This document shows, in pieces, positions 9,369-18,033 of a stretch of DNA of 64,000 nt. Position 1 is the stretch's first letter, and each line of letters opens with the position of its first letter. Made by a program: the position numbers and the translations under genes. The stretch is from contig NZ_JBHRZT010000072.1 in the NCBI RefSeq assembly GCF_042649685.1, forward strand, positions 124,001 to 188,000. Reading direction: 5' to 3'. The notes below the pieces were generated by a model. That model saw nothing but the letters and a program-made list of their open reading frames with translations, did no database searches and had not been told where the DNA came from. This stretch comes from Bacillus_BA songklensis. Its GTDB lineage: Bacteria > Bacillota > Bacilli > Bacillales > Bacillaceae_H.

Positions 9369-10904
9369 ATGTTAGTTTCCCTGCATTTTGTTTCACTGCC
9401 AACAGCATTTTTTATATTACTTGCGGTTTCTGTGCTTAGCGCGTTATTCCTGTTATACCCAAGGGTTCCGTTGAATTTTGTTCGTATTCACGTCGGCATA
9501 ATATCGTTCCCCCCGATAGTCGCCCTGTTGGCCCTTGTTTTTAACAATGGGAGTGTGATTTTTGGCCCTTGGCGTCTTGATTCCTTATCATGGCTGCTGG
9601 CGTTGTTTGTCCTTACAATTGGCTTAATTGTGCAGCGCTACTCTGTTCGTTACTTACTCGGTGATCGTTCTTATCGAAAATATTTTGCACTACTGACACT
9701 CACTACGGTTGCTGATTCAGTTGCCTGGCTCAGTGATGATCTTCGTTGGCTATTGGTTTGCTGGGGAGCTACACTCCTGGGACTGACATTGCTCATAAGA
9801 TTAAAAAAGGAGTGGCAAGTGGCTAGAAATGCTGCTGCGCTTTCTGGTCGTCTGTTTGCATTCAGTTGGCTTATCTTGTTGTTAGCGATAATCTGGGTAA
9901 CACAAGCCGCGGGGCATTGGCAGTTGTCGCTCATACTTACTCAAAACAGTCTTGCACAACTTGGTTCATGGGAGAGGACCTGTATAAACCTACTGCTGAT
10001 AGTGGCCGTAGTGATTCCTGCAGCACAATGGCCTTTTCAACGCTGGTTATTGGACTCGGTAGTTGCTCCAACGCCTGTTTCCGCAGTAATGCATGCGGGT
10101 ATAGTAAATGCCGGTGGAATTATGTTGACTCGTTTCGCGCCTCTTTTTAGCGGCGATGCAGCACAGATTATTTTGCTCGTTCTGTCTAGTATTTCAGTCT
10201 TGATGGGGACCGGAATTATGCTAGTCCAAGTTGACTATAAACGACAGCTGGTAGGCTCTACGATTGCGCAGATGGGGTTCATGCTGATCCAGTGTGCATT
10301 AGGTGCTTATTTGGCAGCCATTATTCACGCCGTATTACATGGTCTATTCAAATCCACCCTTTTCTTACAGGCTGGCTCTGCAATACGTCACAACGAGTCA
10401 ATGTCCCGGACAACACGGCCATCGTCATTTTTATGGACAATCACTGGAAGTGTTCTAGGTCTCCTAGTGGGGATTGGTTATTGGCTAACTTCTCCTGAAG
10501 AAGCTTATCAATTGATAAGTGCCCTAATTTTGGGGTGGTCTGTGTCATTTGCTTGGACACAACTCGTGGCTTTTGGGTACGGTCGTATTGGGCGTATTGC
10601 GGGATTTTCTCTATTTGCAGGAATGGCAATCGTGTTCAACATCATCCATACCGCCTTTTATAGGCTATTACATGAAACAGTTCAGAAAGGAATACAACCC
10701 CCTACACCCACGGCCATTTTCCTCATGTTTACCTTGTTGGCCGGTAGTGCTATAGGTGCATGGTTAGCTCGTAATCGTTCGTCAACTTCCTTTGCTATCA
10801 TTTATCTTTGGCTCGTACGATTGGGTGAGCCTCATAATGATTTGGTCGAAAGCCATCCAAAGTATCTGGCACAATCCCTATCTCGAGGAGGTAATTTACG
10901 ATGA
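9369..10904 (+). CDS. dabB: DabB, membrane subunit of the inorganic carbon pump
   Basis: 511 residues from ATG 9369, preceded by AGGGGGGAA. The TTG at 9336 is in frame but has no ribosome binding site. The protein is almost entirely hydrophobic with a dozen or more membrane helices. It belongs to the proton-conducting NuoL/MrpA-like family, with motifs such as WPFQRWLLDSVVAPTPVSAV and a conserved HxxxHGLFKS helix. In DabAB pumps this subunit couples ion flow to bicarbonate or CO2 uptake by DabA. Its stop overlaps the dabA start (ATGA at 10901-10904), so the two are translationally coupled. Bacillus subtilis has the same pair as YbcD/YbcC. The coupling ion is not evident from sequence. Confidence 0.9.
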   Translation: MLVSLHFVSLPTAFFILLAVSVLSALFLLYPRVPLNFVRIHVGIISFPPIVALLALVFNNGSVIFGPWRLDSLSWLLALFVLTIGLIVQRYSVRYLLGDRSYRKYFALLTLTTVADSVAWLSDDLRWLLVCWGATLLGLTLLIRLKKEWQVARNAAALSGRLFAFSWLILLLAIIWVTQAAGHWQLSLILTQNSLAQLGSWERTCINLLLIVAVVIPAAQWPFQRWLLDSVVAPTPVSAVMHAGIVNAGGIMLTRFAPLFSGDAAQIILLVLSSISVLMGTGIMLVQVDYKRQLVGSTIAQMGFMLIQCALGAYLAAIIHAVLHGLFKSTLFLQAGSAIRHNESMSRTTRPSSFLWTITGSVLGLLVGIGYWLTSPEEAYQLISALILGWSVSFAWTQLVAFGYGRIGRIAGFSLFAGMAIVFNIIHTAFYRLLHETVQKGIQPPTPTAIFLMFTLLAGSAIGAWLARNRSSTSFAIIYLWLVRLGEPHNDLVESHPKYLAQSLSRGGNLR

Positions 10905-13516
10905 ATACACTATTAGCCAAAACATTAATTTTGGAAAAGGAACCTGATTATCTTGATCTTGATATTAACGAGTTAGTAAAATCAGCGAGCAAAGTCATAG
11001 CACCACTTGGGCCTATTAACACGTTTGCGGCACGTAACCCCTGGATGGGTTTGGAAGGACAACCATTTGAACTGGTGGCACGCAGGCTCAAAGATACATG
11101 TGATGTACATATATATCCCAATGATTCCATGTTTCAATCTGCACGGAATCGAGGCGAGATTAATCAGGATTTTCTAGAAATGGGACTTCAACACTGGCTT
11201 GATTTACAGTCTCTAGAATTGCCACGCGGGGTTGGAGAGCGGTTCTGCCGGGCTGCCCTTATGCAGGATAAGCCATCTTCCAACCTATTGGCAGTACCTG
11301 AGTTAAAAAGCTTGGCAAGGAAACTACGCCGTTTTAAGTCCCAGATTACCGAAAAACATTCAGTACAAACGTATAGTCAGTGCTTAGAACAGCTGGCCGG
11401 TGAGCGGGTGGCTCACGATCTCAATCGTCATATAATCAAATGGTGTAAATTGTTCTTGGATGAGTCCCAGGCTGTATGGTCCATGCCAAATCGCGAAGAA
11501 GGTTTCTATCATGCGTGGCGCGGACTTGTCCAGCATGATCCGGCACTGAGCCATCAGATACGTAAACAACTAAATAATTTACCGAAAGAGGCTGACCATG
11601 CTTTAAAGGAAGCATTGTTGGCACTAGAAATCCCTTATTCAGAGATACAAGACTATCTTGAGGCTCATTTACTTGCCTTGCCAGGCTGGGCAGGAATGAT
11701 GCTTTGGCGCTCGCAGCAATCAACTCAAGAAAATTCACTGCTAACTGAATATTTGGCTGTTCGAATTTCCATGGAGTGGGCCTTGATTAAACCATATCTT
11801 CCCTTGCCTGAACAAAGAATGGATAAAATACTTCTAGAACCATTGATTGCAGCCTGGGCTCAATGGGGTAACCTGCCAATCAATGCATGGTCACAGTTGT
11901 CTTCCATAGAAGTAAAAGCACGTTTGACACTAGCCTATCGTTTTGATAAGATTCTCCGCAATCGGATTTGGCTGGAAGCCTGGGAAAAAACATACGAAGA
12001 TCAATTAATGAAGATGATCACATCGAAACAGCTTACAGCAGCAGATCACATAAAGTCTGCATTGGCACAATTTGTATTTTGTATTGATGTACGTTCAGAG
12101 CCTTTTCGCCGCAAACTTGAAAAAGCAGGTCCTTTTGAGACTTTTGGAACAGCCGGTTTTTTTGGATTGCCGATTAAAACCAACGAGCTTGGCAGTAAAC
12201 ACAGCCATAACTCCTTGCCGGTTATGTTCAAACCGCAATTCAAAGTAAAAGAATCTTCAACAGAGTTTGAATTAAAACAGTATCAACAACGTCAACAGGC
12301 GGTGAATTCACTCAGCTGCACATTCAAAACGATGAAACATAACCTGCTTTCCAGCTTGTTGCTGCCGGAGATAAGCGGCCCCTGGCTTAGTTTGCAAACG
12401 TTGGCCCGCAGCTTTGTTCCAAGGAGCGCAGGTTATACTTTCCGCAAAATTCGCGATACATGGTTGAACAAACCTTCCACGGAACTCTTGCTCGACCATG
12501 TGCATACCTCGGAAACGGAGTTACCGGTTGGCTTTTCTGAGGAAGAAAAAGTGCACTATGCACGGCAAGCTCTAAAAATGATGGGGCTCACAGATCATTT
12601 CGCTCCTTTAGTGGTCATTTGCGGACATGGAAGTCACAGCACGAACAATCCATATGCCTCCGCGTTGGACTGTGGGGCATGCGGAGGAGCATCAAGTGGC
12701 TTCAATGCGCGGGTACTGGCAGCCCTGTGTAACCTTCCAATGGTGAGGCAGACCCTCGAGATAGAGGGAATTTCGATTCCGAAAGATACAGTTTTCGCGG
12801 CTGCCGAGCATATCACAACACTTGATCAATTACGTTGGCTTTATGTTCCTGAACTTTCAGATGCAGCTCAAAAAGCATTTAATCGTATCCAAGCCACGTT
12901 GCCAAAGGTTAGTGATGAAGCAAATGCCGAGCGAATATCGCAATTACCAAATCTCGGCTCTGATTACAAGAATCCGAAGGCTGAAGCGCAACGCTTTGCA
13001 GAAGATTGGAGTGAGGTACGCCCGGAATGGGGACTGGCGCGTAACGCCGCGTTTATCATTGGAGAACGCCGGCTTACCCAAGAATGCAATTTGGGTGGGA
13101 GAGCTTTTCTCCACAACTATAACTGGCAGAAGGACAAGAACGGTGCTCTACTTGCCAACATTATCACCGGGCCAGTAACGGTTGCTCAATGGATTAACCT
13201 GCAATATTACGCGTCTACCGTTGCACCTTATTATTATGGCAGTGGGAATAAAGCTACCCAAACAGTGACGGCCGGTATCGGAGTAATGCAGGGGAATGCC
13301 AGTGACTTATTAGCCGGACTTCCCTGGCAGTCCGTGATGCAATCGGATCAAGAGATCTATCATGTTCCCATGCGTTTATTGGTGGTGGTACAAGCGCCAA
13401 GGGAGTATGTGGAACGGTTGCTGGATCATGATCTAGCATTACATCAAAAAGTTCAAAATGGATGGATTCGGCTTGCGTCCATTGATCCGGAAGGACACTG
13501 GGAAAGTTGGTCTTAA
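10901..13516 (+). CDS. dabA: DabA, carbonic-anhydrase-like subunit of the inorganic carbon pump
   Basis: 871 residues, UPF0753/DUF2309 family. The zinc site of the family is visible: C394 and D396 in FCIDVRSE, H576 in ICGHGSH, and C591 in LDCGACGG. The 15-residue spacing of the last two matches that reported for Halothiobacillus DabA. The protein is peripheral on the cytoplasmic face, bound to DabB. It is thought to hydrate CO2 vectorially so that bicarbonate accumulates. It overlaps dabB by four bases. No terminator follows directly. The DUF2294 and beta-CA-like genes downstream are likely functional partners, as the equivalent ybc genes cluster in B. subtilis. Confidence 0.95.
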   Translation: MNTLLAKTLILEKEPDYLDLDINELVKSASKVIAPLGPINTFAARNPWMGLEGQPFELVARRLKDTCDVHIYPNDSMFQSARNRGEINQDFLEMGLQHWLDLQSLELPRGVGERFCRAALMQDKPSSNLLAVPELKSLARKLRRFKSQITEKHSVQTYSQCLEQLAGERVAHDLNRHIIKWCKLFLDESQAVWSMPNREEGFYHAWRGLVQHDPALSHQIRKQLNNLPKEADHALKEALLALEIPYSEIQDYLEAHLLALPGWAGMMLWRSQQSTQENSLLTEYLAVRISMEWALIKPYLPLPEQRMDKILLEPLIAAWAQWGNLPINAWSQLSSIEVKARLTLAYRFDKILRNRIWLEAWEKTYEDQLMKMITSKQLTAADHIKSALAQFVFCIDVRSEPFRRKLEKAGPFETFGTAGFFGLPIKTNELGSKHSHNSLPVMFKPQFKVKESSTEFELKQYQQRQQAVNSLSCTFKTMKHNLLSSLLLPEISGPWLSLQTLARSFVPRSAGYTFRKIRDTWLNKPSTELLLDHVHTSETELPVGFSEEEKVHYARQALKMMGLTDHFAPLVVICGHGSHSTNNPYASALDCGACGGASSGFNARVLAALCNLPMVRQTLEIEGISIPKDTVFAAAEHITTLDQLRWLYVPELSDAAQKAFNRIQATLPKVSDEANAERISQLPNLGSDYKNPKAEAQRFAEDWSEVRPEWGLARNAAFIIGERRLTQECNLGGRAFLHNYNWQKDKNGALLANIITGPVTVAQWINLQYYASTVAPYYYGSGNKATQTVTAGIGVMQGNASDLLAGLPWQSVMQSDQEIYHVPMRLLVVVQAPREYVERLLDHDLALHQKVQNGWIRLASIDPEGHWESWS

Positions 13517-13731
13517 CTACTTTCCGAGTTCGGTGATAAGGACCTAACATGTGCCTTGTGAGAAGTAGGCTTTGCTTACCAGCGGTTTAAAGCTAAACAA
13601 TACAATGGGACATAGTCTTCCGGAAGAAAATATTCACATGGGCAGAAAATATTGTTTTCCAGAATAATATAGTCAATATTTGTTCATGTGTTTATGTAAC
13701 TTTTAATAAGGGAAAAGGAAAGGGAATCATT

Positions 13732-14097
13732 ATGGATAAATCAAAAGGAACTCTTGAAGCTGAAATAAGTAAAGCTTTAACTTATTGGGAGAAAACTTAT
13801 CTTGGACGTGGCCCAGTATCTGTTAAATCAGATATCTTACGGGATATGATTGTTGTTATATTACGTGGTATATTAACTCCTGCTGAATATTCACTATGTA
13901 AAGATAAAGAGGGATTGTTGTCAGTAAAAGAGAATCGAAATAGTTTGGTGGAATCAGGTCTAGAAGACTTAAAGGAAATTATATTAACTATAACAGATCA
14001 AGAAGTAGTGAGTTTTCACACCGATATTAGCACACACACTGGAGAACGAGTTATGGTCTTTAAGCTTTCAAGTGATTTGCAAAACAAATTATCATAA
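13732..14097 (+). CDS. DUF2294 family protein (YbcI-like)
   Basis: 121 residues, start ATG 13732 with AAAGGAAAGGGAAT upstream. The sequence (KALTYWEKTYLGRGPVSVK at the N-terminus, then a predicted helix-strand fold ending in VVSFHTDIS) matches the DUF2294 family, whose biochemical role is unknown. In B. subtilis YbcI sits in the same cluster as the DabAB homologues. The 215-base gap after dabA shows no obvious hairpin, so read-through from the pump operon is possible. A link to inorganic carbon handling is inferred from gene neighbourhood only. Confidence 0.75.
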   Translation: MDKSKGTLEAEISKALTYWEKTYLGRGPVSVKSDILRDMIVVILRGILTPAEYSLCKDKEGLLSVKENRNSLVESGLEDLKEIILTITDQEVVSFHTDISTHTGERVMVFKLSSDLQNKLS

Positions 14098-14250
14098 AAA
14101 CAATGAGGTACCTTCAAAACATTATAAATTCACTGTACAAATAAAGTTTTGTTGCGCAACCGTTTTCGTTATGAATAAGTTTGTTTGGTAATGAAAGGGT
14201 TAAAGGAAATTTATTTGAAGCAAATTCAAATAATTAATGGAGTGAAATTG

Positions 14251-14751
14251 ATGTATATAGATGAAAAGAAAAAAGTGCTATTTGTCATTGGAATGGAGCA
14301 CAAATTGGAACGTTTAATTAAACAGGCGACCAATGTCAATCCAGAAAATATCATAATCTTACAAAGTTATGAACCAGTAATTTCACAACCTTTCGACGAT
14401 TTAATGAGGGACATCATTGTTGCTGTTTATCAGGAAAATGTTGAGGAAATATTTGTGGTCGCCACAAAAGATGATCAAAAGAATACAGGGAATATACTTA
14501 ACAAAATATACGAAAACAAAGGATTACAGGAGAAAATACAGACATTAGATTATCTTTTTAAAAATTGCATGCCAGAATTTCCCGAGGGTAATATCAGTGA
14601 ATGGTTAGAGGGCAGCGAAACTTTAACTGATGGTGTACAGAATAGTGTCAACGTCATTCGTCATCATCCGTTGATGCCGTCTTATGTAAAGGTCACGGAG
14701 TTATTTATCGATAAGGAGAACGAAAAACTATCAGAAATTGACGTTTTCTGA
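14251..14751 (+). CDS. Beta-carbonic-anhydrase-like protein without zinc ligands (YbcF-like)
   Basis: 166 residues from ATG 14251, with TGGAGTG seven bases upstream. An in-frame TTG at 14185 is less likely. The fold signature of beta-carbonic anhydrases is readable: a first strand VLFVIGMEHKLERL, a second strand EEIFVVATKDD, and a C-terminal NVIRHHPLMPSYVKVTELF resembling the family's closing segment. The zinc residues are absent. The first CxDxR is replaced by GMEHKL, and the H-x-x-C after the second strand is replaced by TKDDQ. Catalysis is therefore unlikely; a structural or regulatory role for the DabAB pump is a reasonable inference. B. subtilis YbcF is similarly placed. Confidence 0.65.
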   Translation: MYIDEKKKVLFVIGMEHKLERLIKQATNVNPENIIILQSYEPVISQPFDDLMRDIIVAVYQENVEEIFVVATKDDQKNTGNILNKIYENKGLQEKIQTLDYLFKNCMPEFPEGNISEWLEGSETLTDGVQNSVNVIRHHPLMPSYVKVTELFIDKENEKLSEIDVF

Positions 14752-14817
14752 GAAACCATTGCTTTAGATCTAAAAGGGGTAGTACCAGAAAAAACGTTAA
14801 GGAATTTTTGGGGATAA
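14752..14817 (+). terminator. Possible hairpin after the beta-CA-like gene
   Basis: AAGGGGTAGT (14774-14783) can pair with ACTACCCC (14819-14826) across a loop of about 35 bases and is followed by TTTT. This is a weak candidate for an intrinsic terminator, since its right arm runs into the DUF1292 remnant. Confidence 0.3.
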
Positions 14818-14949
14818 ACTACCCCATTTTACTACGTTAACTTCTTTTTAAAGGTCGACCATGACGGTGACTTGTCATTTATTGAGAATGACGAGGAATT
14901 TGAAAAAGTATCTGATGCCTTTGAGGGAATCATGGATGAGCAAGATTGA
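14818..14949 (+). pseudogene. DUF1292 (YrzB-like) C-terminal remnant
   Basis: An open frame without a start codon encodes about 43 residues ending ENDEEFEKVSDAFEGIMDEQD-like. The acidic 'D-x-D-G-D-L-x-F-I-E-x-D-E-E-F' pattern is the C-terminal end of DUF1292 proteins, a small Bacillus family of unknown role. The N-terminal half is missing (stop at 14815). It is a decayed gene. Confidence 0.6.
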
Positions 14950-15237
14950 TATTGATTGCGCACAAGAGAGGGATAAATAAACGCCCTCTCTTTGCGTCTA
15001 TATGATTGAAAAAATATTTCCAATGTAAGATTGCGATGAGTGATTATAAAAGAAAAAAGGAAAATTGGGAGTGGATGGGATTTTTAGGGTCTTAAGCCGT
15101 TAACACATCTTATTATATATATTATTTAAGAGGAAGCCATTGTGGAATGGAGAAATAAAGAAGAGATGAAGCAAAAGAAACAAGGGAATAGAGTGAATGG
15201 TCCTATGGGTTAATATATTAGGGGAAGAAATGACAAA
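14950..15237. other. Intergenic stretch before the PLD protein
   Basis: 288 bases with only a short inverted pair flanking 14960-15000 (AGAGAGGGATAAATAAACGCCCTCTCTTTG region) that resembles a small terminator: AGAGAGGG with CCCTCTCT followed by TTG. I see no gene. Confidence 0.45.
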
Positions 15238-16161
15238 GTGATTATTAGTCCTTTTCTAAGTACATATACGATTGAGAGATTAATGGATTCTGTAACGAAA
15301 AAAGGTTTGGATTGCACAGTCGTAACATATTTTGAGCGAAAGGCATTCATTGATGGAGCTAGTAACTTAAAAGCTTTAAAAATTCTCATTGAGAATAATG
15401 TGACTGTACTGGCTCTTAAAGATTTGCATTCAAAAGTATATGTTTTTGATAATAAAACTTGTATGATTGGATCTGCCAACTTCACTAAAAAAGCTTTAAC
15501 GCAAAACCACGAGTTATTAATGAATTTAACCGAGTTGAAAGAGGTATCACCAATTATAAAATATACCGATAAATTGATTGATGATATATATGGTATCGGT
15601 TATTGGCAAATTACTAGTGAACAAATTGAGGCAGAGCTAAAAGTTAAAAATGCTTATGTTGAAAGTGAAGAAGTACAGACCGTTTTGTCTTATAGCTGGG
15701 GTGCAGACTTAAATATCGGTTCTTCGAAGCAGTGGGATTTAAATGAAGTGGTGCTTTCTGTTTCCGTTGGCGGTACACATAAATTGGTGAGTGAATTTTT
15801 AATTCATGCACATCCTAACGATCGTAATTATAATCAATTGAAGGATTTAATCTCATTTAGACAAGCTGAAGGCGGGCGAATGGCTGCTGTTTATTATATT
15901 GAATCTACTTTTGTTATCGATCTGTTTAATTGGAGGGAGGAATTAGAAGGATTAAATTATTCAGCAAGCGTAAAGGATAGAATCCAAAAGTATATCATTG
16001 AACGTAGTGAAGGATTTGGATTTGAAAAGCCTATTACATTTAAATTTTATATCTTATCTTTAGTAGAGGGTTTACCTCATGAGCCTAGACCAAGAACGAA
16101 TAATGCAGGACCACGTTATTATACGTTAGGTGATTTAGTAAACGGAAAAGAATATGTTTAA
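15238..16161 (+). CDS. Phospholipase D-like nuclease-domain protein
   Basis: 307 residues. A single PLD half-site HSKVYVFDNKTCMIGSANFT (about residues 64-83) supplies the HxK(x4)D motif. Single-motif PLD nucleases work as dimers. The remaining 200 residues (NEVVLSVSVGG, HAHPNDRNYNQLKDLISFRQ) match no domain I know. The start is probably GTG 15238 with GGGGAAG ten bases upstream. The frame is open only to 15214, so the N-terminus may be clipped, because most relatives have a longer lead-in before ISPF. It could be a defence or DNA-processing nuclease, given the PLD-helicases nearby. It is the third PLD protein in the window. Confidence 0.7.
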   Translation: MIISPFLSTYTIERLMDSVTKKGLDCTVVTYFERKAFIDGASNLKALKILIENNVTVLALKDLHSKVYVFDNKTCMIGSANFTKKALTQNHELLMNLTELKEVSPIIKYTDKLIDDIYGIGYWQITSEQIEAELKVKNAYVESEEVQTVLSYSWGADLNIGSSKQWDLNEVVLSVSVGGTHKLVSEFLIHAHPNDRNYNQLKDLISFRQAEGGRMAAVYYIESTFVIDLFNWREELEGLNYSASVKDRIQKYIIERSEGFGFEKPITFKFYILSLVEGLPHEPRPRTNNAGPRYYTLGDLVNGKEYV

Positions 16162-16384
16162 TTTAAATAAAAGTTTAAAAAGGTGAATGGATTATTTTTC
16201 ACTAAAAACCCCAGATAGATATATAAACGCAAATCGTATTCTAAGTAAATGGGATTTTTAAGTTACATTTGTTTGTGAAAATAAATGCGTGAAATGGATT
16301 AAGCATTTCATGTGACAGTATAGATAAATGAAAGTTTATAAAATTCTATTAGTATGAATTAACAAAATATCTTTTCGATCATAA
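16162..16384. other. AT-rich intergenic stretch
   Basis: About 220 bases of AT-rich sequence with no recognisable gene, terminator or promoter that I can defend. Confidence 0.4.
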
Positions 16385-16711
16385 TCTTTAACACCAAACT
16401 ACTATCTACCTTTATTAAAAGGGGTTCAAGAACTTCCCGAGTTGTTCATGAAATCAAAGGAAGAGCGGGTCATTTGGCGAACACTTCGCAGGTTTACCAA
16501 GAAGGTAGAGATTGAGTTGGATCACTCATATTTAGACCATGCTTCTGCCATTAAAAGCTATCAAATTCAAAACGTACGTATAACCATTGACTATGAACGC
16601 GGCGTTGTAATCATAGGTAAAGAAGGCAGGCTGAAAGAGATGCCGTTATCTGTAATGGTGAAAAATCCGTCCGCTTTTTTCAAAGAAGTGCTGGAACAGC
16701 TTGAAGCATGA
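16385..16711 (+). CDS. Hypothetical protein, possibly 5'-truncated
   Basis: From ATG 16448 (or TTG 16442) 88 residues are encoded. The frame is open and looks protein-like back to 16385 (NYYLPLLKGVQELPELF), with no start codon there, so the gene may have lost its 5' end. The readable part has a beta-rich core (KSYQIQNVRITIDYERGVVII) and a C-terminal helix (NPSAFFKEVLEQLE). I do not recognise the family. A degenerate copy of its central part lies at 8548-8635. Confidence 0.5.
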   Translation, partial: SLTPNYYLPLLKGVQELPELFMKSKEERVIWRTLRRFTKKVEIELDHSYLDHASAIKSYQIQNVRITIDYERGVVIIGKEGRLKEMPLSVMVKNPSAFFKEVLEQLEA

Positions 16712-16736
16712 GGTGGTTTGTTGTAATAGGAGTTTT

Positions 16737-17112
16737 AGATTATTCAGGGATTAACTGCTTTACATGCTTCAGCGGGGAGCCAAGCATTGGGCAGATCCAG
16801 TCACACCACAGGAGGCCGCTCCTTTTTTCCATCACTATTTAACAGAAACAGAGTATCGAAAGCGCATTGATTTTTCCGAGAAATCATCAAAGCAAATGTG
16901 GAACTATGACGAGAAGAAAATCAGCAAGCTAATTGCAGATATGCCGATGACAAAGTGGAGCGGGAGTTCAAAAAGATTGATTAGCTTTGAGGATGGCCAG
17001 TTTGTTATTCACCTAGATATTGACGATAATGACCAGGATATTTTTATCAATGGACGAAGGAAATATGTGAGTATCGATTGCATCAGTATTTTGAACGGAA
17101 AGCCGGGATGTA
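16737..17112 (+). pseudogene. Internally deleted copy of the PLD-helicase gene
   Basis: Bases 16737-16753 equal 5421-5437 exactly (17 nt, the codons for DYSGI). They are joined directly to a near-identical copy of 6277-6639, the last 120 codons of the PLD-helicase. About 840 bases of the helicase core are therefore deleted. A further frameshift at about 17040-17050 takes the frame away from WTKEICEYRL; in the shifted frame the original ending ERKAGM with a stop is still readable at 17112. Only about 40% of the gene was ever present here. It is not functional, but it proves that a second copy of the locus existed. Confidence 0.85.
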
Positions 17113-17156
17113 AACGAGAAGGGCACCTTTATTTTTCCTGTATTTTAGAGGTAAAG

Positions 17157-17189
17157 AAGCACTAGCTTAAGACGAGTTAGTGCTTTTAT
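17157..17189 (+). terminator. Rho-independent terminator
   Basis: AAGCACTA (17157-17164) pairs with TAGTGCTT (17178-17185), loop 13, followed by T residues. It lies just after the helicase remnant. Confidence 0.7.
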
Positions 17190-17330
17190 CTATTGAACAA
17201 TCATCTTTATAATTGGTCATACTGTTACATGTGTTGAAGGGAGCTCGCTAATAGTAGAGGATCTGTGCGTGCACTACCCAAGAGTTGTTAAATAGGTCGA
17301 TGAAATTCGGGAGGTGACAGGCATTTTTGT

Positions 17331-17920
17331 TATGGGGACATTTATACGAACATAGCAAGTGCACTTTCAACCAAGGCTTTTATTCTAGCCACAATGGCCA
17401 GTTATGAGCGACGCAAGGAAGAGTGGGAGTTTCAAAGGGACCTCTGTCACAGCAAGAAGTTTTAATCAGCACCTAATAAGTAAAAATCTCCGAAGATCAT
17501 GTACGGGTGGCAGAACGGGAGCAGAGAATCGCAGAAATCCAAAAGGAGAATGCAGAAGCAACTGTTGACTTTCTCACAAATAAGTTTACCAATGTTAAGC
17601 TTTATGACTGGATAAGTAGGGTTTTGGAGAGTATTTACAGTTTCTTCTTGCAGCAGGCAACATCTTTGGCGAAATTGGCTGTTAATCAACTCGTTTTTGA
17701 GCGACAAGAAATACCTCCAGACCTCATTCAAGATGATTATTGGGGAGCAGTGGATGATGGGGGAACTATTGGTACTGTTCAACGGACAAATCGGTATGGC
17801 CTAACAGGATCTGCACGATTACTGAGAGACATACATCAAGTCGACGAGTACGCGTTCGAAACCAATAAACGTAAATTGCAACTGACCAAGACTATTTCAC
17901 TTTCACGGTTAGTTAAATAA
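17331..17920 (+). pseudogene. Tc (toxin complex) A-subunit fragment, frameshifted
   Basis: The first frame (17331-17463) reads ...MASYERRKEEWEFQRDL and then stops. A second frame (about 17490-17920) continues with EQRIAEIQKENAEATVDFL, KFTNVKLYDWISRVL, SFFLQQATSLAKLAVNQLVF and GLTGSARLLRDIHQVDEYAF, ending TKTISLSRL. This run of motifs is characteristic of the C-terminal third of TcA insecticidal toxins (TcdA/TcaB type), which form the pentameric injection pore. An intact TcA has about 2,000 or more residues; roughly 190 remain. Neither the N-terminus nor the TcB-binding end is present. It indicates that the ancestor carried a toxin complex locus. Confidence 0.85.
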
Positions 17921-18033
17921 CAAAAACCATAAGACTGACTTTTATGGCAGCAACCTTCTTCTAAATTATCTAACATCACCTGTCGGCTTCACACAATACT
18001 AAACTATATTTAATAAAGAACTAAAGTTACTAA

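Noticed and set aside
9671..10755. Several 60-90 codon frames inside dabB on both strands
   Set aside because: They are shadows of the long membrane-protein gene; their composition mirrors its complement or shift.
12046..13550. Minus-strand frames across dabA
   Set aside because: They overlap the zinc-site region of a clearly conserved protein and have no start signals.
15210..15485. 91-codon minus-strand frame over the PLD protein start
   Set aside because: It is antisense to the HSKVYVFD motif region, with no ribosome binding site.
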